Part shown: positions 9,101-16,674 of the stretch, one piece after another | Layout of the letters: every line of letters starts with the position of its first letter | Position numbering within the stretch: the first letter of the stretch is position 1 | DNA from: Candidatus Electrothrix communis | GTDB taxonomy: Bacteria > Desulfobacterota > Desulfobulbia > Desulfobulbales > Desulfobulbaceae | DNA length: 64,000 bases | Reading direction: 5' to 3' | NCBI GenBank assembly: GCA_030644725.1 | Contig: CP130629.1 | Coordinates: 1,714,795 to 1,778,794, forward strand | Translations under genes and position numbers: made by a program | The notes under the pieces: model-generated | Database searches by the model: none | The model's input: only the letters and a program-made list of their open reading frames with translations | What the model was told of the DNA's origin: nothing

Positions 9101-11469
9101 CAGGCATCAATGTTCTCTAGATGTTCATCTGTTTCTTCACGAAAGCATTCCAGCAGTTCCGGGTCAATCGCTTCAGCTGCGAATCCATCTTGTTCTAATG
9201 TAGCAACAGAAACAAAGGAGTCTTCGGGTGACTCAGACAATCCTGCGACAACAGACCCAAAAAAATCATCCTCTTCATCCGCATCCTGAAGAAGAAGCTC
9301 GCCTTCCATATCCTCTTCAGGTAGAACAGGTGTGGTAATTTCATCAAACAAAAACCCGGCATCGTTCTCATCCGAGCCTTCGTTCTCGTCCGCAGCAAAC
9401 AAATCAGCTGCACCCTCTTGGTGGCTCTCTTGGCCCAGGTCCAGGGTATTCCCTGCCTCGTCCAAAAACAACGACGAACCTGTTTCCTCGCCCTTATCAT
9501 CCCCACTGGCCGCAGCCCCTAATGAAAAGGCCTCAGTAATACCCGAAAATTTTGCTGTGATTCGTTGTTTTTCATTCTCAACTGGCCGTGTTGGTTCCTC
9601 GGCAAGGGACGCCAGCAGGTCTGCTCCATCCCGAAGAGCGGCAACAGCAGAAGGATCAAGCCTTCGAGCCTCATCATGCAGCCAATCAAGAAAATCTTCG
9701 AAATCATGGCCCCAAGCTGCTACTTGTTCAATACCTATAACAGCTGCTGCACCTTTCAGGGTATGCACGGAACGACGAAAGGAGTGAAGTGTCTCCTGGG
9801 TGGACGGGGTGAGTGCGACAGAGTCGGTGATCTGAACACCAAGACTGTTCAGACAGTCATCAATATTCTCCAGATGTTCTTCTGTTTCCTCACGAAAGCA
9901 TTCCAGTAATTCCGGATCAATATCCTCCACTCCGGCATTGCCTTGGTCTGTTAGCCCCGCTTGCCCTATACCGCCAAAGCCAAGTACCTCTTCAGGTGTC
10001 TCAAACGGTTCCGTTACAGCAGAACCAAACAAATCATCTTCTTCATCACTCTCCTCAGCCGCTGACACAGATAAGGTAATTTCGTCCAAAAAGCTATCAG
10101 CGTCTTCCGCTTCTTCACCTTTCTCCCCAGTCAAGAAATCAGCTGCACTCTCTTGGTGACTCTCTTGGCTCAGGTCCAAAGTAATCCCCGCCTCGTCGAA
10201 AACCAACGACGAACCTGCTTGCTTGCCTTTATCATCCCCACTGGCCGCAGCCCCTAATGAAAAGACCTCAGTAATACCCAAAAATCTTGCTATAATTCGT
10301 TGTTTTTCTTTCTCAGCCAGGCGAGTTGGTTCCTCGGCAAGGGACGCCAGCAGGTCTGCTCCGTCCCGAAGCGCGGCAACAGCAGAAGGATCAAGCCTTC
10401 GAGCCTCATCATGCAGCCAATCAAGAAAATCTTCGAAATCATGGCCCCAAGCTGCTACCTGTTCAATACCTATAACAGCTGCGGCCCCCTTGAGAGTATG
10501 CACTGAACGACGAAGGGAGTGGAGTGTTTCTTGAGTGAACGGGGTAAGTGCGACAGAGTCGGTGATCTGAACATCAAGACTGTTCAGACAGTCATCAATA
10601 TTCTCCAGATGTTCTTCTGTTTCCTCACGAAAGCATTCCAGTAATTCCGGATCAATATCCTCCACTCCGGCATTGCCTTGGTCCGTTAGCTCCGCTTGCC
10701 CTATACCGCCAAAGCCAAGTACCTCTTCAGGTGCCTCAAACGGTTCCGTGACAGCAGAACCAAACAAATCATCTTCTACATCCTCTTCATCATCCGCAAC
10801 ATCCTGAAAAAGAAGATCATCGTCCCCATCCGCCTCAGCCGGTGAACCAGATGAGGAGATCTCGTCTAAAAAACTCTCAGTTCCTACATTTCGTGATACT
10901 TCGGTGTCGTCCTCGGCAAAGAAATCGTCTGCGTCGTCTTCGGTCAGATCGTTATTCAACGCATCCGATGCTGCTTCTGCTTCAAGAGCGACATCTTCCT
11001 CTGCGCTTTCCCCAAAAAGGATAGCCTCAGGATTGTAATTCTCTGAGCTGCCCTCAATCTCACTTGATCCGACAGTGCTCTTACAAATTTTCTCCTCAAT
11101 TTCAGCAACGATTTTCAGGAAGAGCTGACCTTCATCCAGCCTTCCAGCTCGCTGCATCATGCAGTAACTGTCAATACACCGAGTTGCATCGTTTAAAAGG
11201 GTGATGGCTTCATCGTCCAAAGTCAATGAAGCCCCGAGAACGTTCTCCATCATTTTTTCCAGAACTTCACCGATACCACTCAAGTCATCCAAGCCAACCA
11301 TTGCGGCTGCGCCCTTAATGGTATGGGTTATCCGATGCAGCTCTGCTAGTGACGACCTATGTGCTCGATCTTGCTGAAGGGTCTGAAGGCAACGGCTCAT
11401 ATCAGGTAGATACCCTTCTACCTCCTCGATAAATCCAGTCACGATTTCACTGCCCAAGCTGCTATTCAT
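6190..11469 (-). CDS. Hybrid CheA histidine kinase with five Hpt domains and a receiver (ChpA/PilL type)
   Basis: The central kinase of the cluster, 1759 residues. The phosphotransfer histidines visible are H49 (ITHTIKGAAA) and H324, H569, H820 and H1034 (each in SVHTLKGA). All four later ones are followed by an almost identical GIEQ.AAWGHDFEDFLDW helix, and acidic linkers separate them. Then come a dimerisation region, the HATPase with N box HILRNAVAHGG, G1 DNGKGLD and G2 GRGVGMDVV, a CheW-like regulatory domain, and a C-terminal receiver (RILVVDDS, LLDVEMPRMNG, TKPF). The layout resembles ChpA of twitching or gliding systems rather than flagellar CheA. Repeats 2 and 3 are near-identical. 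Phosphate is probably relayed to the internal receiver and to the separate receivers upstream. Confidence 0.93.
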   Translation of the reverse strand: MNSSLGSEIVTGFIEEVEGYLPDMSRCLQTLQQDRAHRSSLAELHRITHTIKGAAAMVGLDDLSGIGEVLEKMMENVLGASLTLDDEAITLLNDATRCIDSYCMMQRAGRLDEGQLFLKIVAEIEEKICKSTVGSSEIEGSSENYNPEAILFGESAEEDVALEAEAASDALNNDLTEDDADDFFAEDDTEVSRNVGTESFLDEISSSGSPAEADGDDDLLFQDVADDEEDVEDDLFGSAVTEPFEAPEEVLGFGGIGQAELTDQGNAGVEDIDPELLECFREETEEHLENIDDCLNSLDVQITDSVALTPFTQETLHSLRRSVHTLKGAAAVIGIEQVAAWGHDFEDFLDWLHDEARRLDPSAVAALRDGADLLASLAEEPTRLAEKEKQRIIARFLGITEVFSLGAAASGDDKGKQAGSSLVFDEAGITLDLSQESHQESAADFLTGEKGEEAEDADSFLDEITLSVSAAEESDEEDDLFGSAVTEPFETPEEVLGFGGIGQAGLTDQGNAGVEDIDPELLECFREETEEHLENIDDCLNSLGVQITDSVALTPSTQETLHSFRRSVHTLKGAAAVIGIEQVAAWGHDFEDFLDWLHDEARRLDPSAVAALRDGADLLASLAEEPTRPVENEKQRITAKFSGITEAFSLGAAASGDDKGEETGSSLFLDEAGNTLDLGQESHQEGAADLFAADENEGSDENDAGFLFDEITTPVLPEEDMEGELLLQDADEEDDFFGSVVAGLSESPEDSFVSVATLEQDGFAAEAIDPELLECFREETDEHLENIDACLNRLGVQIIAPVELTSTTRETLHSLRRSVHTLKGAAAVIGIEQIAAWGHDFEDFLDWLHDEAKKLDTHLIVLLREGADLLAELAENPACPVEQRKKDLKLVFKEIIARDRKGEDAFDQEDQEEASDQKFFPEEEGESGKLIVGEDTADNFFDELPVDASGDEIDDLFESSVGVVDSLPEAVESIGLELGEDVDAELLQCFHEEAEEHLDNIDRQLNHLGMTVSGATEVTDLKRESLHSIRRSVHTLKGASAVIGIEQIAAWGHDFEDFLDWLHDEAQTLEPEVIKAMQEGADILVRLVEDPNCSVHADQQKNLEKFSKITAGNVGESSVHDIKEEILPDANLSVSSGHVVEKKAKTAPAQQGQLKKTATLRVDVNRVDQMVGLSGDMVINLSSFEDAMDATSGTMKELDMILQRLKNINSSLEAGYELDSIPHLGNQDDSQRAGIAEDFDPLEMDRYSELNILIRSLSEAVSDLDSIMAQNALDNVVWQKTVERQGMVLKELQNRMMGVRMTPLLTLSSRMQRTVREAERTTGHPARLTIEGESIMMDTRVWDIMADPLMHILRNAVAHGGSLSEKANWNPLSITIRAIRKGGQCTLKVSDNGKGLDYEGIRVKGMKLYPNDRINLMSDSELAELIFRHGFSSTGAITNIAGRGVGMDVVRDAIDQLNGSIELVSERGQGTEFIMNFPVAVAQLPVILARFGVQIYAIPMHDVASIARATPEEKKDREYTFEGESVPLLHPANVPGFETGSGYVKENLTEEDQALLIVHAGRKRAAVLCEQLIGKRDVVFKDLGTHLQNVPCISGVTIMGNGTLIPILQVEEVLQKWSSVIKRTDERMTVRPVKERGPLRILVVDDSISVRKVVSNFIVQQGWIPVAARNGIEAVEKIREEKPDVVLLDVEMPRMNGFEVLQTLQAQPELRDLPVAMLTSRSADKYQKKARELGARGFMTKPFKAEEVIGFIRKVTADE
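9397..10770 (-). repeat. 735-bp tandem duplication of Hpt units inside cheA
   Basis: Residues about 234-446 and 479-691 of the CheA product are nearly identical, offset by exactly 245 codons. In DNA the two copies are about 10132-10770 and 9397-10035. The third and fourth single-Hpt units match mainly around the histidine helix. The high identity implies recent duplication or ongoing recombination, so copy number may vary between strains. Confidence 0.85.
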
Positions 11470-11493
11470 CTACTCTCTCCGATCCACTTCTCA

Positions 11494-12084
11494 TTATATC
11501 CGTATAGATGAGAGCAATTGTTCACCGTCAAAAAGTTGGACCACTTCCTCTTTTCCACCAGAATGATACACCGCTGAACCGGACAAGAAACCGGACAAAA
11601 CTGTCTGCTCAGTTTTTCTCTCTTCCTCGGTCTCCTCCTTTCTGTACAACATACGGGTTGCGGTGATACGATCAACAACAACTGCGGTTTTCACCTCACC
11701 GTTATAAACAACGATAACTGCACGATTTCTTTTCCTATTTGACCTTTTGGAAATATTAAAATAAAGTGCAACATCGGTAACAGAGACTATTTCGCCACGT
11801 ATATTGGTCACCCCTTGAACCCACTCAGGCAAAAAAGGCAAAGGACGGACACTCTCCAGTTCTCCTACTTCAACAACCAATGATAGAGGCAATGCCAACC
11901 TCCTGTCACCAAGGTCGAAGCATATATGTCTCCCTATTTCCTGCTGTTTATCGCCAGAGGCACTTTTCAGACCGTCGCCATATGCCAGCACGGCCCCTGT
12001 TATTTCCTGATCAATATTGCGAAGCAATTCCGAAAGATCAGCAGAAGAGTCCACTCTGTCGCTCATATCGTTACTCATTGTCAT
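11494..12084 (-). CDS. CheW-like coupling protein (PilI type)
   Basis: A 196-residue protein ending 24 nt before cheA. After an N-terminal helical stretch of about 45 residues it has a canonical CheW domain: ICFDLGDRRLALPLSLVVEV, then PLPFLPEWVQGVTNIRGEIV, SVTDVALYF and AVVVDRI. This is the most typical of the three CheW-like proteins here, so it is the likeliest receptor-kinase adaptor. A short positively charged insertion (SKRSNRKRNRA) follows the VTDVALYF strand. ATGs at 12084, 12078 and 12066 compete; none has a clear ribosome site. Confidence 0.87.
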   Translation of the reverse strand: MTMSNDMSDRVDSSADLSELLRNIDQEITGAVLAYGDGLKSASGDKQQEIGRHICFDLGDRRLALPLSLVVEVGELESVRPLPFLPEWVQGVTNIRGEIVSVTDVALYFNISKRSNRKRNRAVIVVYNGEVKTAVVVDRITATRMLYRKEETEEERKTEQTVLSGFLSGSAVYHSGGKEEVVQLFDGEQLLSSIRI

Positions 12085-12104
12085 TCTTGAATAACTCGAA
12101 GGAA

Positions 12105-12473
12105 TCAGGAAAGAAGCTGAGTTACCGCCTCAAGCACTTGATCGGTATTAAAAGGCTTTGTCAGATATACATCAGCTCCCTGTTTTTTCCCCCAAAACTC
12201 ATCCGACTTCTGACTTTTGCTGGTCAGCAAGATAACCGGTATATTCTCAAGTTCAGGTATGGATTTAATCTTTCTACACGCCTGAAATCCATTCATTTTT
12301 GGCATAACAACGTCAAGAATAATCAGCTCAGGCTTTTCCGCTATAGCCATTTCCACACCTGCCTCACCATCCCCGGCCGTGACAACATCATATTCAGGTG
12401 TATTAAACACATCAGTTATCAATTTAAGCTCTGTTGGACTGTCATCAACAATCAGCAATTTCCTCACAGACAT
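12105..12473 (-). CDS. Single-domain CheY/PilH-like response regulator
   Basis: A 122-residue stand-alone receiver that should accept phosphate from the CheA Hpt domains. The acidic pocket is DD in LLIVDDSP, the phosphoacceptor Asp is in IILDVVMPKMNGF, the switch Thr/Ser is in ILLTSKS and the lysine is in YLTKPF. Its order upstream of cheW and cheA mirrors pilG/pilH-pilI-chpA organisation. There is no output domain, so it acts by protein contact or as a phosphate sink. Confidence 0.88.
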   Translation of the reverse strand: MSVRKLLIVDDSPTELKLITDVFNTPEYDVVTAGDGEAGVEMAIAEKPELIILDVVMPKMNGFQACRKIKSIPELENIPVILLTSKSQKSDEFWGKKQGADVYLTKPFNTDQVLEAVTQLLS

Positions 12474-12528
12474 ATTTTCCCTTTTTTATTTTGTTAAAAA
12501 ATCAGTAAAATATTACATTCCGCAACTG

Positions 12529-14364
12529 TCAATCAGCTGGTGGTTCGGCTGGTGGTTCGGCATTTGCGCCGTCTTTGACAATTATCGAGTTCACCATATC
12601 AATAAGCTCCGCAGGCTTAAACGGTTTCGTCAGGTAAGCACTGGCGGCAGACAGTCTCCCCTTCACCTTATCAATTATCCTGTTTTTGCTTGTCAACATA
12701 ACAACAGGTATATCTTTTGTATCACTATTTTTTTTCAGGATAGACAAGACTCGATATCCGTCGATCTTCGGCAACATGATATCAAGCAGAACGAGATCCG
12801 GGCGCTCCTCATTCAACCTGCTTAATGCCTCTACCCCGTCAGCAGCTTCAACTACTCGAAAAGCACCGCTGGTCAGAGTCATCTTAATAACCTTCCTCGT
12901 TGTCGGGCTGTCCTCGACAACCAAAATTGTTTTACAGGAGGAACGATTAGTGATTAAACGTTTTTCTTTTCTCTCCTTCTGCTCATGCCAACTATTTTTC
13001 GCTTCGCTACCCCCTGATTCCTGCTTCAAATTTGATGCAATATACTCAACTATTTCACCAACTTGACCAGCAACCTTCTGATATTTACTCTCAACCTGAA
13101 CAATGGGTAACAAAAGATCGAAATACGTCAATGCCTTTTCAAAATCGTTCAAATTAAGATAAGCTGTTCCGGCATAATAGAGCAATCTCGGATTTACTTC
13201 ATCAGACAAAACTCGTTCAAAACGTTTCGCAGCCCGCTGAACCATCTTTCGTTCAACCTTATAGGGATCAATTTGGGAAAGCGTTGAAGAGTCAGAAAGG
13301 GCATTTGCCCTACAATACGGGCAAAAAACAGCGTGTTGTTCCATAGGGGCGTAGCAAAAAGGGCAGCGAATGATCTTTCCGCTCCCCGCAAAAAGCCGTG
13401 CTTTTTCAATATCTTCAAGAATATTCGGCTCTTTAGGAGAACATTTATATGCCTCGCCCAATGCCTTTTTAATTTTCGGTAATTCTGTTAACGATCGGGA
13501 AAGCCACAGCCAGCCTTGGGCACTCTGTCGGTTATCTCGAACAAAGTCCATAAGTTTTTTCTGGGCCTTTTTCAGTTCCAGCCGCTCACAGAGCTGGATA
13601 CCTTCATCCAAAAGGACCTGCCGAGGAACCGTTTCAGGCTCTGCATCATCGCCCTGATTATCCTTCTGGATCATGGCATTGATCAGCAAATTCTGATTGC
13701 TTTTATGTACCCTTCTGACCACATCGGCTTTTAGAGTGCAGCTACTGACCTGAACCCCTTCCATACTGAGCAATTTGAGTACAGCTTCTTCACCGATCAG
13801 TTTGCCACAAACAGCATCATAAATTTTTCCCTGGACAAGAAAAAGACTCCCTTTATACTCTGGGCATTTATTCTCAATGCAATGGTCAATATCCTGGTGC
13901 TCACCGCAATTATGGACATCCAGACGACAAGTCGTCTCTTCTGTTTCCATGAGCTGTACAATACCGACAACGGAAAACTTGCCTAAATCGCCTTTTTTCT
14001 GCTGCGTTTTTAAACCTCTAATAATCGCATCGGCAAGTTCTTCAGAGGCAAGCGGTTTTTTGAACACTTGAAACGCCTTCCCCATTAACCTGGTCTTTAG
14101 CTCAGGTAGATCATAAGAGGTAATAACTATCCTCGGTATATCAGAATGTTTTTCTTGAATATACGATAAAAGCTGAAACCCATCCCCACCAGGCATAACC
14201 AGATCAGTAATAACAAGTGAGATATCACCTCGATCGACCTGCCTTACAGCCTCCTTAATATCGTAAGCATGTGATACTTGAAATATTTTCCTATAATCAC
14301 CCAATGTAGAATCTACGATCTCATGGATCATTTCATCGTCATCTACCAACAATACCTTTTTCAT
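12529..14364 (-). CDS. Dual-receiver protein: REC - DUF4388-like - zinc ribbon/TPR-like - REC
   Basis: First gene of the chemosensory cluster, 611 residues. An N-terminal receiver (VLLVDDDEMIHEIV, LVITDLVMPGGDGF, VFKKPL) is followed by a DUF4388-type segment (FSVVGIVQLMETEETTCRLDV through LFLVQGKIYDAVCG). A helical part comes next, containing a CPFC...CPYC zinc ribbon near residues 335-353 and TPR-like helices (ARLLYYAGTAYLNLNDFEKAL). A second receiver ends the protein (ILVVEDSPTTRKVI, LVLLDIMLPKIDGY, YLTKPF). DUF4388/PATAN-type modules accompany gliding and pili regulators in other bacteria. The last residues, AEPPAEPPAD, come from a 12-bp tandem repeat. A role as branch-point regulator is inferred. 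Confidence 0.8.
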   Translation of the reverse strand: MKKVLLVDDDEMIHEIVDSTLGDYRKIFQVSHAYDIKEAVRQVDRGDISLVITDLVMPGGDGFQLLSYIQEKHSDIPRIVITSYDLPELKTRLMGKAFQVFKKPLASEELADAIIRGLKTQQKKGDLGKFSVVGIVQLMETEETTCRLDVHNCGEHQDIDHCIENKCPEYKGSLFLVQGKIYDAVCGKLIGEEAVLKLLSMEGVQVSSCTLKADVVRRVHKSNQNLLINAMIQKDNQGDDAEPETVPRQVLLDEGIQLCERLELKKAQKKLMDFVRDNRQSAQGWLWLSRSLTELPKIKKALGEAYKCSPKEPNILEDIEKARLFAGSGKIIRCPFCYAPMEQHAVFCPYCRANALSDSSTLSQIDPYKVERKMVQRAAKRFERVLSDEVNPRLLYYAGTAYLNLNDFEKALTYFDLLLPIVQVESKYQKVAGQVGEIVEYIASNLKQESGGSEAKNSWHEQKERKEKRLITNRSSCKTILVVEDSPTTRKVIKMTLTSGAFRVVEAADGVEALSRLNEERPDLVLLDIMLPKIDGYRVLSILKKNSDTKDIPVVMLTSKNRIIDKVKGRLSAASAYLTKPFKPAELIDMVNSIIVKDGANAEPPAEPPAD

Positions 14365-15053
14365 TGAACAGCTCTTATAGGTTTGCCTTTAAACAAGAAA
14401 ACACCCGTTTCGTTTCTTCATTTGGCTGAATCTGGAACATTACACGAGAGCAATCAGTATCTACAGAGAGGCTTTCATAGTTTTCTTAAAACTTGAAAAA
14501 CTAAATTATTATAGACGAAAAAGAAATAGCGCTTTATCAACTGCTAACATTAGCTTAAGAAGCATTACCCTTCGTTATATTTCAATAAAAATTCAGGAAG
14601 ATAGGGTGATCGTTATCAAAAAAACATCCATCAGATCAAAACAAATCAAAAAAACTTTTATCTTCCATTTTTTCTTTCATCTACAATACCACGCTTTACA
14701 TAGCATACGACAAAATTAAATGCCGAGCATTTTAACAAAAACAGATCTACCTATAAACCAATAAAAAACAAATTTGTCAAATAAATTCACTATATTTCAA
14801 TATTTAGTCCCTCCATAACTCCTACCTCAGAACTAACATCATGCACAAGCAAAAAAATCAATGCGTTAGTCCCTGATAACCAGGTGTCTAAAAAATAAAA
14901 TTAAGTATAAAATACTATACCCCCTTGAGACTACAGATAAAAAATACTACTTCTAACAAAAAATAACTATTATCAAACCTAACCTTACCCATCCAGGGTT
15001 ATGGTCACACCAAAAGCATTGGTCGACAACACCCCAAGCAAGCATATCGGCAA

Positions 15054-15078
15054 CGACACCCTGTACCACAGGGTGTCG
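15054..15078. other. Perfect 11-bp hairpin in intergenic region
   Basis: CGACACCCTGT and ACAGGGTGTCG pair perfectly around the loop ACC. On the plus strand the stem is followed by CTAACCTTTT, a weak T-run only. It could be a terminator for an unseen transcript, a processed RNA hairpin, or a REP-type palindrome. Confidence 0.55.
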
Positions 15079-15229
15079 CTAACCTTTTAAACTTATCATG
15101 TTCAACAAATTTAAATAGTTAAACGCCACACTTTCTTACAAGCTCGAATTGTGCCATTTTACACGACAAGATTTACACTTCCATTTTACTATTTGTTTTC
15201 ATTAGAAATAAAAATTTATTTTTTTACAG

Positions 15230-15256
15230 TTGACAAGTTGACAATTATTCGATAAT
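15230..15256 (+). promoter_or_regulatory. Possible sigma70 promoter upstream of the polysaccharide locus
   Basis: TTGACA at 15230-15235 is followed by GATAAT at 15251-15256 with 15-nt spacing, shorter than ideal; a second TTGACA overlaps at 15238-15243. The dyad just downstream could be an operator. This is pattern-matching only, and the long leader (about 340 nt) to the first gene is unusual. Confidence 0.3.
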
Positions 15257-15597
15257 CAAAAACGTGAGTACTCTTTACTCATAAAAAAACGTTGAAGTTG
15301 TAATTTTTTAATTACGCTTATTTTTCACAAGACTTGTCAGTAAAATCAATTCAAATATTTATTGTCGGATTCGATAACCGCCCCGCAAAGCAGGGGGGGG
15401 GGCATTGACAGAGAAAAGTGCTGAAAATGCTCCAGCGAGCGGCGGTAATCCTTTTTTACAGTAGCCTGACCACCCAACGACATCTACCCAAGAATAAAAC
15501 CTTTTTTTTTTCTTGTATATAAATCTTCGTCACGGTAAAATGAGTCAGAAATTTTCTAAATTGTCCGCCTGCATTTCAACACAAAAGGGAGTCTCCT

Positions 15598-16536
15598 ATG
15601 AAAAAGAAAACGTTCAGCGCCTGTATCATGGCGGCACTATTAACTGCTGGTATTGCAAGCACACAGGCTGCAGCCGGTATACTTGCTGAAGGCAACATCT
15701 CTGTTTACAAGGGTGGCAACCTGTCTGACACCATAACTGGACAAAACCCTGTTGACGAGGAAGCACTGTTGGTTTGCAATGATAAATGCATGATCAAAAC
15801 GACTGGAATTTCAATAGTCGGCGCAACAGGAACAGAGCTGGCTGTCAAAAATGATCAGAAACAGTTCAACCTTCTCCTCAAAGGGGGGCAGGTCGACTTT
15901 ATTCTCAGCGGCACTATAGGTAAAATGGGCTTTTACACTACTGATAGGCAGTATACCAGTGCGGATGTTATTTATAATGCAAGCACAGCCTCCCCGGTTC
16001 GCGGTTATATGCAGGTCACCCCCGAAGGAAGCACAAAGATTGGCGTCTACAAAGGTCAGTTAGTTTTTGACACCGTTGAAGGGCCTAAAACTATCGACAG
16101 CAATAACTACATCCTTCTTGCTCAGGCTGATATTGCCAGGTCGGAAAATTTAAACGAAACAGGTACTGCGCCAGATGACGGAGATTGGGAATGTAACAGT
16201 GACAATATCGGACGACTGTGCGATAAAGACAACCCAGATTGGGAATGTAACGAGAACAATCTAGGCAAAGAATGTGATGATGACATTGCTGCAGGAGCAT
16301 TATGGAGTAATGAAGCCATAATCAGCGGTACTGTTGTTGCAGGTGCTGCCGCTTGGGGCGTTTACGAGTATTTAGATGACGACGATGATGACGATAATCC
16401 TGCACCGGGTCATGTTGAGACAACGCCTCCTTCGCAGACACCTGCAGGAACTTCGCCGAACAAAAAAGCCAGTGTGAATGCCACCCCTCCGGCTTCTCCT
16501 AAGGCTTCTCCTAAATTCCCCAGCTTGAACATGTGA
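15598..16536 (+). CDS. Secreted FecR-like protein with cysteine-rich repeats
   Basis: A 312-residue exported protein with a signal peptide (MKKKTFSACIMAALLTAGIA...AAA). Residues about 25-180 are beta-rich and resemble FecR/beta-helix-like domains (LAEGNISVYKGG, LLKGGQVDFIL, GVYKGQLVFDTVEGPK). Two tandem copies of DWECN..N.G..CD follow near residues 199-227, then a hydrophobic stretch (IISGTVVAGAAAWGVYEYL), a run of seven aspartates and a Pro/Ser/Thr-rich tail. GGGAG precedes the ATG. It is separated from the exporter genes by a strong hairpin, so it may be expressed separately. Its place beside Wza/Wzc suggests a cell-surface role; function is unknown. Confidence 0.7.
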   Translation: MKKKTFSACIMAALLTAGIASTQAAAGILAEGNISVYKGGNLSDTITGQNPVDEEALLVCNDKCMIKTTGISIVGATGTELAVKNDQKQFNLLLKGGQVDFILSGTIGKMGFYTTDRQYTSADVIYNASTASPVRGYMQVTPEGSTKIGVYKGQLVFDTVEGPKTIDSNNYILLAQADIARSENLNETGTAPDDGDWECNSDNIGRLCDKDNPDWECNENNLGKECDDDIAAGALWSNEAIISGTVVAGAAAWGVYEYLDDDDDDDNPAPGHVETTPPSQTPAGTSPNKKASVNATPPASPKASPKFPSLNM

Positions 16537-16554
16537 CCCTCCAGATCATCCCTC

Positions 16555-16590
16555 ATCAAGAAGGTTATCAGCCCCGATAACCTTCTTGAT
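16555..16590 (+). terminator. Strong hairpin after the FecR-like gene
   Basis: ATCAAGAAGGTTATC and its exact complement form a 15-bp stem around a 6-nt loop, starting 19 nt after the stop. The following ATATTTTATAG is only moderately T-rich, so it may be a partial terminator or an mRNA-stabilising 3' end. Confidence 0.7.
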
Positions 16591-16674
16591 ATATTTTATA
16601 GATCTATCTTTCGTCATCTCACTTTTTTACAAGATTAAATGACAGGCATTGTCTTTTCTCAATCCGAATTCAAA

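Larger units (their letters stand above)
14365..15597. other. 1.2 kb AT-rich intergenic region between two divergent clusters
   Basis: No credible coding frame is present on either strand. The region separates the leftward chemosensory genes from the rightward polysaccharide locus, so it should contain both promoters. It holds a perfect 11-bp hairpin (15054-15078), closely spaced TTGACA hexamers (15230-15243), a dyad GAGTA-N5-TACTC near 15265-15279, and a run of ten G (15393-15402). Long tracts of A and T make a regulatory or curved-DNA role plausible, but no known regulon motif is recognised. Confidence 0.6.

Noticed and set aside
9332-9787. Plus-strand frames inside cheA (also 10223-10534, 8792-9034)
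   Set aside because: They are the mirror of repeated Hpt coding and recur at each repeat with the same Ser-rich sequence; no domain sense.
9397-10770. Repeats in cheA as a CRISPR-like or noncoding repeat
   Set aside because: They are in-frame coding Hpt units of 245 codons.
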